Shown here one piece after another: positions 51,006 to 64,000 of a DNA stretch of 64,000 nucleotides. The notes beneath the pieces were generated by a model that saw only the letters and a program-made list of their open reading frames with translations, did no database searches and was not told the origin of the DNA. The stretch covers positions 6,187,208 to 6,251,207 of the forward strand of contig JASKMD010000025.1 in assembly GCA_030144725.1 (NCBI GenBank), in the 5' to 3' direction. Source of the DNA: Haematococcus lacustris (taxonomy: Eukaryota > Chlorophyta > Chlorophyceae > Chlamydomonadales > Haematococcaceae). A program made the position numbers and the translations under genes. Position 1 is the stretch's first letter; the number at the start of each line of letters is the position of its first letter.

Positions 51006-52903
51006 ATGGCCACGATGCTGATGAAGTCAGGCGCCCTCGCGACCACCAAGTCTGTTGCCCAGCGCCCCTCTCGCCAGTCCCGCAAGACTGTGGTGGTCAA
51101 TGCAGCCCGCGAGATGTGGTACCCTGGTGAGATTAAAGAAAGGGAGGATGCAGCTTCAGCAACGACAGGAGATGCGGCGCACCCCAGCAGTCACACAGCG
51201 CAGGCGACCTAGTACAGCCTAGATGTAGAGCAGCTCGCGATCTGCTAAGTTGGCGATGAGGTTTTTAATGTTAGACTTCAAACCCCAGCAGAACACCTTC
51301 CAACGTCGCCAGCTCTGGCGGAGAACTCCATCGATACGAGGGTGTTTTCTGCGCAGGGGCGACCCCTCCTGCCCACCTGAACAACACCATGCTGGGTGAC
51401 TATGGTGTGTATCATGATAACGGCACGGGGCTGCTCCAATCCGTGACACCAAAAGCAGCAGTGGTTTTACAACATGCAACATGATGCACTCCATGCAGGC
51501 TTTGACCCCCTGCGCCTGGGTGTGGACCCTGACAGGTTGAAGTGGTGAGGCAAACTCGCACAGCAAAGAAGGGAAGCACACAATTGCACAGCAAGGGATC
51601 ATCAAATCATGGTCGAACACCTACTGTACAGGTTCCGCGAGGCTGAGTTGACCAACGGGCGGTGGGCCATGGCTGCTGTCGCCGGTATCTTGTTCACTGA
51701 CCTGGTGAGCAGCACGGTCTGACAGCAGCATTGCCATAGCGGCCGTGCAATGCAGCTGCCTTGAGCAATCGCTGAGCAGCATGACAGGTTAGTGAGCATT
51801 GGCAGTTAAACCTCCTCATGTGTGGCTTTCAGGTCGGTCTGCCCAAGTGGTATGACGCGGGTGCTGAGAAGTATGCCCTGAGCAACCAGACCCTGCTGGT
51901 CATTGAGCTGGTGGTGTTTGCCTTCTTGGAGGCCAAGCGCTATGAGGGCTACAAGAAGACCGGCGGGGTGAGGCGGCCTCGCTGTTGAGCAGGTCTAGGG
52001 GTGCAACGTGCGGCACCTACCCTTGTTTCCAACCTCTGGCTCACTAGCTCCTGCCTGATACTAGCGCTTGGCTTGCTAATCTGCTTGGTGCTTTGGGTGT
52101 CTGCACAGTTTCAGTGGGCTCTGATCGCTCTCCCAATGAGCAGTTGGAGAACCGTGGGTCACTAGCTCTTGGCTGACACCAACATGGGTGTGCTGCCTTT
52201 GCAGACCGGTGTGGCGTTCTGGTTCCCCTTTGACCCCTTGGGCATGCGCAGCAAGGACATGGAGCTGAAGGAGCTGAAGAATGGTCGCCTGGTGCGCATC
52301 GCTGCTTCTCACCCACCTTCTGGCACCTGCACATAGCTGCTGGCTTGCAACAGGCTACTGCTGGCTGCTACCCTTCAAACTGCTGACTCAGCCGAGTCGT
52401 CCCACATGGAATGCAGGCAATGCTGGCATTCGTGGGCTTCGCCTCCACATGGGCAGTGAACGGCAAGGGGCCCATTGCATCCCTGGCTGATCACCTGGCT
52501 GACCCAGCCCACAACAACAGTGAGTAGCGAGCCAGTGCTTTGCCTTGGCCTCTTGTACTTCGCCTCTGGCACAGGGCACATGCGGGCCTGCTAGTTGGCG
52601 TGCACATCTCCCTGTTGTGTGCTCCACCTGCAGTCTTCACCAGCATCGTGGGCAAGGAGTCTGTGCTGACCGTCGCCCTCCTCTGTGTGTGGCCCATCAT
52701 CATTGAGGCCTCCAAGACCCTTAGCAAGGGCCAGGTGAGCCCATGCATAGCTGATCAGTGCGGCCAAGCAAAGCTGCAATGGGTGCATGCATGACTGCTT
52801 GCTTTCTTGCTGATGCTTGGTGCAGACCCAGCCGCCTCTGTTCCCTTGGAATGACCAGTGGAAGGAGGTTGCCGCTGACCGAGGGGCCGCTGACCGCACT
52901 TAG
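51006..52903 (+). CDS. Photosystem I light-harvesting chlorophyll a/b-binding protein (Lhca type)
   Basis: Nine exons with consistent phases: 51006-51126, 51357-51404, 51499-51544, 51632-51704, 51833-51967, 52205-52291, 52417-52519, 52634-52734, 52826-52903; 263 residues. The first ~34 residues are a plastid transit peptide (Ser/Thr/Arg-rich, ending VVVNAA). Mature protein: MLGDYGFDPLRLG, then helix B/first LHC motif FREAELTNGRWAMAAVAG, the second helix region LLVIELVVFAFLEAKRYEGY, the linker FWFPFDPLGM, and the third-helix motif MELKELKNGRLAMLAFVGF. The two E-x2-x-G-R motifs supply the charge-pair chlorophyll ligands. A hydrophobic segment near the C terminus (VLTVALLCVWPIIIEASK) is as in some Lhca proteins. 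It acts in the thylakoid membrane as antenna of photosystem I. Which Lhca paralogue is not decided. Confidence 0.93.
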
Positions 52904-54154
52904 GTTGCATTTCTTGGTCAAGTCAGCACCACAGCGCTTGCTTGATGAATGGATCACCCGCTGCAACTGCGCTGAGTCGGCTGCTGTTGCAGTCGGTGGT
53001 GAAGCCTTCACAGGCTCCCCTTGTAACTTGTCAATAGAAAGGGGGAGTGGTGGGCAGTAGTGGCATGTGGCCTAAAGCCATGCCTGCTTCATATCAGTCG
53101 CCTGCGCTATTGCAGGGAGGTGTAACGAGCCTAGGTTCCGGTGATGTCATGAATGCCGGTTGCGTATCTCATGGGGTTGTGTCAAAGCTGTAACATGCAA
53201 AGGCGTGCTGCTGCTGTGCACATTGGCTCGCTGTGAGTACTATCGTAATGCTGCACCCAAAGACGCGCACATCGGATAGTGTGGCAAACACCGCCAATAT
53301 CGACAATAGCAAAGTAGTGTCTGTCCATATAGTCTGTCAGGCTGGGACGCTAGCGACAGCAACAGGTCACCCCCGCCATTGGCGGCATCCCCATGGCTTA
53401 AGAGATAACATCTCACTCAATTCTGCACGGATGAGGCCGCCGATTGGTGCGATGAGCTGCTGATGCCCCGAGGAGGGTGCAGCCAGCCCTTGCGGTTCGC
53501 CGGGTGGCTGGCCCCCAACCTGCGACCTCCATTGCAAGGCATTTGACACGTTTGGCATACAGTTAGATCTTTTGGCAGTGTGTCTCTCACCACCACTCGC
53601 CATTGACCGGGCTGATGCACGATAAGTTCGAGTCAACGCGAGGGTGTGAGTGTGTGGTACAGCTAGCTGCTGAAGAAGTTTCAGGTCCAAAGCCTCACGG
53701 CGTACCCCCTCAACACGGCCATGAGACAAGCAGGCAGCACGTAGCACACACTGTAGACACCCAGTAGGCACCTGGACATCGCCGAGGACATCACCGCAAC
53801 AGCACACACACTTCAGGGCGCAAATAAGCGCGATAGAGCGCTCCAGGCGTTGTGTGCTGTTTGGGGCCCCCGAACTCAGGCCGCCCCAACATGGGGTTAG
53901 TAATGTTCATGCAACTACTCTCTGAATACCGCATCGTTTTCAATAGCGTTTGTCACATTGGCAGCCACGGTTTAGTCCGCGTAATCTGACCATCAGCGCT
54001 AGCCATTGGAGTCTTTGCTCGCGTACTGCCACATGTGCCCGCGAACAATTCACAGCGGCGAGACGGGTCTCCTTGGCACGGTGAGCCGCATCGCTGTGGC
54101 CCCATCTACCTAGCGTAGTGAGCTGGTTCTTCACAAATGGAATGTCCGGCCAAC
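52904..54154. other. Intergenic; one transposon-terminus fragment
   Basis: The Lhca 3' UTR, then no supported gene. 53361-53384 (ACAGGTCACCCCCGCCATTGGC) matches the element terminus at 41820 and 50448. Confidence 0.5.
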
Positions 54155-54535
54155 ACCCATCGCGATGCCTGCCGGGCGTGCAGGGCGCCTAGACGGGGTG
54201 AATGAAACATATAATCGTACTCGCTTCCGCCGAATAACACATTTGGGTCGGCGCACACTAAGGTATCACCGGCTTATACCCCCCCCTTCTCCACTGTGTC
54301 CTCCACTGTGTTGCACCCGCTGCACCCACAAGAAAATGGCTACGAAATGTTTTTTCTTTACCCATTGGCGCATCTAGTGAAACAAACCGCACAACAAACA
54401 GCCCAGGCCTCGTTCAGTTTGACAGCTTCAAAGTTACATCATGTTCACTAGGCAGGTTCTAGGCCACGGCATGCGACAACCCACCATGCCCGCCCCCCCT
54501 CCACCCATCATTGCAGGAGCCCACCTCATTGCAGG

Positions 54536-54830
54536 AGCCCACCCCTCCCAACCCATTCCCTCCCAGCCCAACCCCTCCCAGCCCAACCCCTCCCAGCCCA
54601 CCCACTCCCAGCCCAGCCCAACCCTCCCAACCCACCCCCTCCCAGCCCAACCCCTCCCAGCCCACCCACTCCCAGCCCAGCCCAACCCTCCCAACCCACC
54701 CCCTCCCAGCCTACCCCCTCCCAGCCCAACCCCTCCCAGCCCAACCCCTCCCGGCCCACCCCTCCCAGCCCACCCCCTCCCAGCCCACCCATCCCTTGCT
54801 CGCTGCCTGCTCCCCCTCCCCACCCCCCCC
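54536..54830. repeat. C-rich minisatellite (CCCAGCCCAACCCCTC)n
   Basis: About 18 units of roughly 15-16 bp, variants of CAGCCCAACCCCTCC. The ORFs in both strands through it are not genes. Confidence 0.93.
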
Positions 54831-54856
54831 GCCCCCTTTTAGCCCTAGCCACCACC

Positions 54857-55244
54857 ATGGGGGGTAAAAGGCCCAGCAAGAAGAAGCGTCAACAGCTGCA
54901 AAAGCTGAACGCCTCACCCAAGGCAGGGTTTAAGTGCTGCCCTAGTGGCTTGAAAGCTCAGAAAGCCCTAGAGGGGCTGCCCTAGTGGCTTGAAAGCTCA
55001 GAAAGCCCTAGAGGGGCAGATGCTAGCACCCCCCATTGCGTCGCCTCAGGGGCCTATTGCATCACCTGATTTACGGCACATGTATCAGCTGGCTCTAGCT
55101 GCAAACGCCACCCAAGGGCAGGCTGCTCCGGCTCAAGGTAGTGAGCCAGGTGCAGCAGCGCCGGCTCCTGGCTTCACGCTACGCAAGCGTACCACACCTT
55201 CTGAGTTGGGGCTGCCCAAGACAGCTGCCAAGCGCAAGCGGTGA
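54857..55244 (+). pseudogene. Small Lys/Arg-rich ORF of the dispersed repeat, broken by a 40-bp duplication
   Basis: ATG 54857 (context ACCACCATGG) begins MGGKRPSKKKRQQLQKLN. A 40-bp unit (CTGCCCTAGTGGCTTGAAAG and the next 20 bp) is duplicated in tandem at about 54938-55017. 40 is not a multiple of three, so the frame stops early; the downstream part continues in the other frame to 55244, ending PKTAAKRKR. Basic clusters at both ends suggest a nuclear or nucleic-acid-binding protein. No family recognised. Confidence 0.5.
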
Positions 55245-55512
55245 TCCACGAGACTTAGTTAGACAGCCCCCCAGCGCCAACTCAGGTTGTAAAGTGCGCA
55301 ACAAAGGCTGTATCGGCCACCTCCCCCAACCACCTGCCAACCGCCTTCGTGCCACATTCCCGCAACCGTTTTCCAATCCGACTGCTTCTGCCGATGCGCA
55401 TGCTCGTGTAGAGCAACCTAAGCGGCGCGGGCGGTCGCAGCGATGACTGCATGCCCCGAACCGGCTCAAATTCAAATTACGAACTTTGATGCTTTGCACT
55501 GCACGGCCTACT

Positions 55513-55672
55513 AAGTGGATAATTATTCTGGATGGATGAAAGGTAGCTGACTGGGTTGGCTACATTCTGAGCCAGCTAGCATAAATTTTGGCGCAGCGAG
55601 TGCAGAGTTACAGCCGTCCTACTACCAGGGGTCGGTTTACTGCCATTTTTTGAATGTTGGGAGCGCCTGACC
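55513..55672 (+). repeat. Dispersed repeat, copy 2 (relative of 40467-40620)
   Basis: Same block order as the copy at 40467, with about 15-20% differences by eye. It abuts the end of the previous dispersed repeat. Confidence 0.8.
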
Positions 55673-56161
55673 CGAACATTGGACGGGGTCGCGGACCAGC
55701 CGATCACCATGGGCCTGTCCCTCTGAGCCGATGGTAACGTGCGCGGCGCTGCGTCAAGGCGTGCCAATCTTACATCGGGAAGCGGTGTATAGAGTCAGTT
55801 AGGTCCGTCCAAGTGCCGAGGGCTGAAGTGGAAGGGGATACAACTGCCTCTAAAAGCGGGTAAAAGCGGGTAGAGCCGGCTGGTGCAAAGTTTTGGTGAA
55901 GGCATAAGCACACACACACACACACACACTTACAGAAACTAGTGGGATCACGTCATACTTTCTTATGTAGTAGCAAGAAGGCTGCAGGGTGCAGAACTAT
56001 CTGCCAACTAGCTGTCCAAAGTCCTCGTCACTTTTCCAAAGCACTTCAAACACAAACCAGATACGCTATAGACCAGGCTGGCCCTAACGCCTCACTAGCT
56101 ACTTGCTCTGAGTTCTTGTCTCGTTCTCGCTATCACGACGTCTGACCTGTCCGGGTCCACT
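55673..56161. other. Upstream region of the epimerase gene, with an (AC)n tract
   Basis: An (AC)n microsatellite lies at 55910-55930. This presumably contains the promoter and 5' UTR of the epimerase gene; no core element is convincing. Confidence 0.4.
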
Positions 56162-58917
<2,756 letters not shown>

Positions 58918-59866
58918 GCGGAGAGTAGTCCCACCAGTTGATCTCAGTGGCTCTGCTGTGGCTGGCTAGATGCTCGTGACACAGCTGTGGAGGACCTGGA
59001 GCTAAAGTGTCGCGGGGCTGTCGATTCCAGGTTGGGTCTTCCCAACAGTGATGAGTCCCAGAGTGTCCATCGGGTTGGTCAAATGTGGCTCCAGAGTGTG
59101 ATGCTGCTGCCAAATGAAGCGCGACGCTATTGGCATGCACGACGGTGGAGTGCATGTCAGGTTCCCCCTGCCTTTGTAAAAGTCATGGACAAAGCTAGAG
59201 GAAGTGAAGGTCACGAGCTTGAGCCTCAGTGGTGGCATCTTGATGGCTTTGTACCGAGGAGGAGCGAGCTAATGCCCCCGCATAGCTGCCCGGTAGATAG
59301 CATGGGGAGATGCATCTGTGCGATCAGCAATGTCACTCCTTTTGAAGGGTGCGACACTCTCAAGTTGACGTCACTCTCGCTGAGGGTGCGCAACGCTGTT
59401 TACGGCACACTCAGCGTGCGTGCCAATAGGCGCAGGCGTTAAGAACACCGCGAAACATCCGGAAACATCCAAAGCACAGACTTGGGTCGTCGAACACACT
59501 TAAGACAAGCATAACTCGTGCGCGCTGAACATTGTGTCAGTAATGCTGCGTCAAGCCTCGACTGGTGGCAGACACGCCACCGTCCTGCCGCTGCGGGTAC
59601 CAAAAGAAGTTCAGGCTGGGGAATGCGCCCCGCCAGACGACCCGCACTTGGACACTGGTGTCGTCATGATGCGGCCTGCACCGCGCAGCGGCTGGGGGTG
59701 CGCGCCGAAATGTAGTCCCCCTTATCGCAAAACTCAGCTTCGTGGTGGTAGCTGTGGAATGGTCGCGCTTGGCACCGTGCTCGCGTGATAGACCTCAAGG
59801 ATAGCATACGCCTCTTAGCACCAGCAGGCCTAATAAGTACTGAGCCTGGTCTTGCTACATGTGCAG
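58918..59866. other. Intergenic / unresolved 5' part of the GH32 gene
   Basis: The 3' UTR of the epimerase and presumably the missing first exon(s) of the GH32 gene. I could not identify a start codon or the Trp-Met/Phe-Asn part of the GH32 motif here. Confidence 0.4.
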
Positions 59867-60567
59867 TTCGGACCCCCATGGCATCGTCTTTTGGAAAGGC
59901 CGCTATCACATGTGAGTTCCACAGGAACCCAGTGGTGTGTGGCCGCACCCCATTGTGCTGCTAGGCGGTGTGTGCACTACTGCAAAATTGTAAAGAGATA
60001 TTGCCCTGCCAAGCCGCTGCTCTGTGCTGCGCTGTGTGCTCTGTTATGTAAAAGCGTCATCTGGAACCTGTCTCCATGCTCTATACTGAACCCACGGCAT
60101 CCTGGTTCACCTACAGCTGCCTCTTCCTAAGCAGCCTACCATTGCCTGTATGGCACAACCTATCTTGCTGTGACGAGATGACCTTGTGCTGACCAGAGTG
60201 ATTAGTGGTTGCTCACACTTTGCCCTTCCACCCTCCCTCCCTCCCCTCCTGCTTCCATGCAGCTTCTACCAGCATGCCCCCAACACCTGCCAGTGGTGGT
60301 GGGGCATGCAATGGGAGCACCTGGTCAGTGAGGACCTGGTGAGCTGGGCCAGGTTGCCCCCTGCCATCATGCCCACCCCTGGTGCGTGCCACACTTCCTC
60401 CCCCGCTACACCCTCACACCTTCCCCGTGCGCTGCACAGTCAAAACTGCGCGGAGCCACCTGGCACAGTTTTTTGTTTGTGCACATGGTGATGGTGCTGA
60501 GTCTGCAGCAAGCCGATGTTGGCGAATGCCACGCAGTGCTGCTGCTGCTGCTGCTGCTGCTGCCACA

Positions 60568-60604
<37 letters not shown>

Positions 60605-60606
60605 CA

Positions 60607-60638
<32 letters not shown>

Positions 60639-63600
60639 CCCAATGGTGTAAATCAGTGAGCTGCGCTGCATAGCACTGCCTTGACCAGCATGCCCAGTAG
60701 CGTCAGCCATGGTACAGCACTGGCTGTAATGGTGGGGGAGGGTGTGGGTGGCATGCGAGCCGTAAGGCAGTGTGAGGGTGGGTGTGATGGCACGGGGGAG
60801 GGTGAGGGTGAAGTGGAGGGTAGCGTGGTCGCCAGGCAATGGCCACCAGCTGCCACCATGCGGTTGCTGCACAACAGGCAAATGAAGGTGGACGGGCAGA
60901 ACCCTGCCTTGTGTCGGGTTTTGCATGCTTGAACAGCCGCAGCCGCTGCTAGCAGCACCACAGGAGGAGAGGGCAGGGGATGGAGGGTCATCATCAGCAA
61001 TAGCAGGACAGCTTACAAAAAGGTCAACGCAGCTTCTAGCAAGTGCAGAGGGGTAGAGGGCAGGAGAGCGTGGGCCATCAGAGAAGAAGGGAGGGTAGCA
61101 GGGTAGCGATTGCACTGCAGCAATTGGCATGTGTCCATGCTACCCTCCATGTCATGATGCCACCACATGGCCCGCATGCTGCTGCCTGGCTTGCTTGGCA
61201 CCTGCCCCTCTGCTACCTCATGCTGCCTGGGTCTCCTGGCCGGCAGGCGGGCTGGATGCGGACGGCTGCTTTACTGGGAACATTCAGATCCACCCGAAGA
61301 CAGGGGTGCCCATCATGTTCTACACCGGTGAGGGAGGAGTGAGGGCTGGGTGACGGCGCCCAGGGTCCCAGTCTGACCTGATGGCGGCTGGGGCTGATGC
61401 ACGCAGCACAGAGCACAGGGCCACAAGGCAGGGCTGGTGCACGCAGCACTTCCCACAGGATTGCAGAGCAGGGCAGCAGCGCAGAGGGACAGTGGAGGGG
61501 CGGTACAGCAGCACCCTGACCAGTTATGTCTGACTAGAGGCAAGCCATGGAGTGCAGGCGGAGTCAGGGCGCGGGGCAGCAGCGCGATGGGCCATGGGAG
61601 GGACGAATGCACTGACACCATTGGGGCATGCTGAAGCCCCACCAACCTGCTGGCACCAGCCTGCTGCTCTCACGCTTGCTGCTGTGCAGGCGCGCGGCTG
61701 CGGCACAACCCTGCCCTGCAGCACCCAGACCCACCATTGGAGCACAGCCACCCGCTGTCCTACCACTGGGAGACCCAGCTGTGCGCCATGGCTGACCCTG
61801 GTAGGCCAACTGCTCAACTGACACCGTCATACCATCGCATCACCAATACTTCACTGTACGCACAAAACACTAGGCGTAGTACTGACTTTACGGGCTCAAG
61901 GCTGAAATGCACTCCTCACCTCCTTACCGCCTCCGCTGCCAGTGTCGCCAAGAGGAGCTTATGCCAGCTTGGGTGCTTGTGGTGCTGTCTGCGCAGCCAG
62001 TCAAGGACTGCCCCGGCTGGATGTACAGCTTGCCGCACCTCATCATCACCTTTGTCATCACAAGGCATTCGCTGACGTGCAGTGCCCTTGGGAAGTCGTT
62101 GGTTGCTGTAGCTGAGCGCTACCTGCTGCTCCTGCTGGTCTTGCAATGGATGCACATGAAATGGGAGGTGCATGCTGTGCACAGATGACGAGCTGCTAAT
62201 CCACTGGACCAAGGTTGCGGCGCCCTGGATGGAGCTGCCCCACTGCGCCTACCTCACTTCTTGGCGAGATCCATTCTTTGTGCCGCTGCCCAAGGTGAGC
62301 GCATGGAGCCAGCGACGAGGCAGACGAGGCAGGCCAAGGGGTGGGATGCCCAGGTGGCGGGGAGAGGTGAATCGTGGAGCACACAGTCTTCCCTGAGGTG
62401 GCTAGAGCATTATCCTTTCCTCGCACCGCGCTTGTTTAGCACCCCGCACAGGTGGGTTTGTAGCGACAGCCTTACTGTTTCATCTAATATGCTGCAAGTT
62501 GGCAATTGCCATGTTAGGCAACACCCTGGACTTGACCTGGCCCCTTAATTACCAGACCAGGCTCCTTTGCCCTCTACCCCTTCCTCACTAAACCTCCTGC
62601 TCTGTTGCAACATGCCCGCCTGCTTCCCTGCCTGCATGCATGCATGCATGCATGCATGCATGCATGCATGCTTGGCTGACTGGCTGGCTGGCTGGCTGGC
62701 TGGACGCAGAAGGAGAAGTCCCAGCGCAAGTCATTTGTTCCCAAAGTGCCCAGCCTGGCTGACGGCCTGGCTGACAAGGGCACCCCCGACCTGCACCTGG
62801 CTCATGCCAACGGCAACTCGCACGTTGTCTCTTACTCAGAAGAGGAGGATCAGGAGGAGGAGGAGTACATGATGCTGATTGGCAGCGGGCTAGAAGGGCT
62901 GGGCGGTACGGCGCTCATCTACCGCTCACCTGACCTGGCCGCTGGTGAGGGCCATATCTGAGGGCCGGGCCGGGGCACTGAAGGACCCTTGCCCCTGCCC
63001 CTGCCCCCTTACCTCCTGCTCCTCCATTGCTGCTCATCTTGCCCAGCTGACTGCATCCTGATGCCAGGCTGTCACTTCTGTGAGAGCTACCCCAAGTTCC
63101 AGTGCCCACCCCCATGCTGCAGGTGCATGCTCCTGCCTGCCCCTGCCTGCCCCATGCTCGTCCCTCCATGCCTGCCCTTCCATCCTGCCCCTCCATGCCT
63201 GCCCCTCCTGCCTGCCCCTCCACGCCGTCAGGTTGGCGTTTCCAGGGCTACCTCTGCTCCTGGCCTAATCTGGACACGGGGTTGTGCTGGGAGTGTCCTC
63301 ACATGCTGCCCCTGTTCCAGTTGCCTACTGCATTGACCTGCTTCAGCTCAGCCCAGGTGGCCAGTTTAGGCAACCCTGACTGCCCAGCTGCCACCGACCC
63401 CGCAACCAGGCAGCAGCGTGCAGCCAAGCTAGCTGACATGGCGGCTGAGGCCATGCGACGCTACGATGAGCGGCAGCAGCAACAGGAGCAGCAGGCAGCC
63501 GACAAGCTGCAGCAGCAGCAGCAGCAGCAAGAGGGCAAGCTCCACACTCAATCTTCCCTAGGCAAGGAGCTGGCTGTGTCACCGAAGGCCCTGCCTCCTT

Positions 63601-64000
63601 CCGCCTTTGCCTCCCCAGCCACTGCTGCCCTGGCCAATGGCTACGGCGGTGGCACTGCAGCCGAGGCCTGGGCCCTGGCCCGCGCAGCGTCAGGCATGGA
63701 GTCAGCACACTCCATCAGCGACCAGTCCGTGGAGCTGATCAGCCAGGTCATCGTGCGCCAGCCCGTCACTGACGTCCTGGCAGCCACCGACCCCACCGAA
63801 CACAACGGGCGGGAGCCGGAGCAGGAGGCGTTGCACAGCGTCCTGCACAGCGTCAGCTCACTGCACCAGTCAGTCCTGGACTGGGTGGCCACCCCTGTCC
63901 TCAGCTCTGCTTCCCCCCAGCTCCCCACGCTGCCTGGTCCAGACACCCCTGCTCGCCCACCCCTGAGCAGCCTAGGGCCAGATCCCAACCACCTACCCGC
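59867..64000 (+). CDS. Glycoside hydrolase family 32 (beta-fructofuranosidase/invertase-like), 5' and 3' incomplete
   Basis: Exons with consistent phases: 59867-59911, 60263-60381, 61247-61327, 61690-61800, 62185-62294, 62710-62944, and 63232 to the window edge. GH32 marks in order: SDPHGIVFWKGRYH (nucleophile Asp; family WMNDPNG) running into FYQHAP; EHLVSEDLVSWARLPPAIMPT; GCFTGNIQIHPKTGVPIMFYTG; SWRDPF (transition-state Asp); LGGTALIYRSPDL; CWECPHMLPLF (acid/base Glu of the EC motif). All three catalytic acids are present. The enzyme would release fructose from sucrose or fructans. After WECP the frame runs open for over 200 residues with a Gln-rich stretch and Ser/Ala/Pro-rich sequence up to the window edge, an unusual insertion in the family. 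The N-terminal exon(s), including any signal peptide, were not found. Confidence 0.85.
60536..60642. repeat. (CTG)n trinucleotide repeat
   Basis: About 33 CTG units broken by two CCACAG interruptions, in a GH32 intron. It is open in several frames (poly-Leu, poly-Ala, poly-Gln); the long minus-strand poly-Ala ORF across it is not a gene. Confidence 0.97.
62633..62703. repeat. (GCAT)n and (CTGG)n microsatellites
   Basis: About eight GCAT units then five CTGG units, in the GH32 intron just before the exon at 62710. Confidence 0.95.

Larger units (their letters stand above)
54155..55510 (+). repeat. Dispersed repeat, longer copy with minisatellite and small ORF
   Basis: The ends match 8282-8590 and 8905-9058. 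Inside are a C-rich minisatellite (54536-54830) and a Lys/Arg-rich small ORF. It may be the fuller member of a transposon family of which 8282-9058 is a deletion derivative. Confidence 0.7.

Noticed and set aside
60414..61130. 238-residue minus-strand ORF with poly-Ala
   Set aside because: It crosses the CTG repeat in a GH32 intron, on the opposite strand to well-supported exons.

Overview
The window looks like nuclear DNA of a green alga (Chlorophyta). The support is a photosystem I light-harvesting gene with a plastid transit peptide, genes cut into many short exons with GT-AG (rarely GC-AG) introns, high GC, abundant CAG/CTG runs, a eukaryotic tRNA-Asp, and a dense load of transposable elements and satellites. 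I cannot assign a species from sequence alone. The six-frame ORFs hide most real genes because exons are 20-200 bp; gene models here were rebuilt by eye from splice sites, reading phase and family motifs.

Layout. 1-2.9 kb: N-terminal half of a secreted papain-type protease (minus strand), with a tRNA-Asp inside an intron. 3.3-8.3 kb: a broken transposon ORF hit by a 5'-truncated LINE copy with a 13-bp target duplication, a 500-bp assembly gap, 20-bp palindromes, then a LINE-like ORF (PHD finger, RNase H, CCHC knuckle, PD-(D/E)XK nuclease) that lacks a visible reverse transcriptase. 8.3-10.6 kb: a dispersed repeat, a CATCTG..CAGATG satellite and a doubtful ORF. 10.9-12.1 kb: a 5'-truncated F-box/LRR-like gene abutting a CCAGTACTGG satellite. 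13.3-26.9 kb: a large imperfect inverted duplication, both arms carrying related exon series, a CCAGTACTGG array and the same last exon; the right array is split by a young, complete Ty3/gypsy chromovirus (20781-26539). 27.9-33.4 kb: four more members of the F-box/LRR-like family. 33.6-39.2 kb: a probable DNA transposon with a dioxygenase-like gene, the C-terminal half of an Ulp1-type protease gene and a TNP2/KDZ-like transposase. 39.4-40.3 kb: an 83-bp satellite. 41-50.5 kb: nested elements, in which a decayed hAT transposase gene is split by a young, internally deleted gypsy element (44607-48943).

The right end holds cellular genes, all on the plus strand: an Lhca chlorophyll a/b-binding protein (51006-52903, 9 exons), UDP-glucose 4-epimerase (56162-58917, 9 exons) and a GH32 beta-fructofuranosidase-like enzyme (59867 to window end). 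The cellular genes do not form an operon; they are independent eukaryotic genes separated by repeat-rich DNA.

Most unusual: the RT-less LINE-like ORF, the dioxygenase/Ulp1/TNP2 element, the internally deleted but recently mobile LTR element with a canonical -1 slippery site, and several unrelated satellites that are all built on short palindromic cores (CCAGTACTGG, CATCTGYRCAGATG, AGGACCCTGTACAGGGTCCT).
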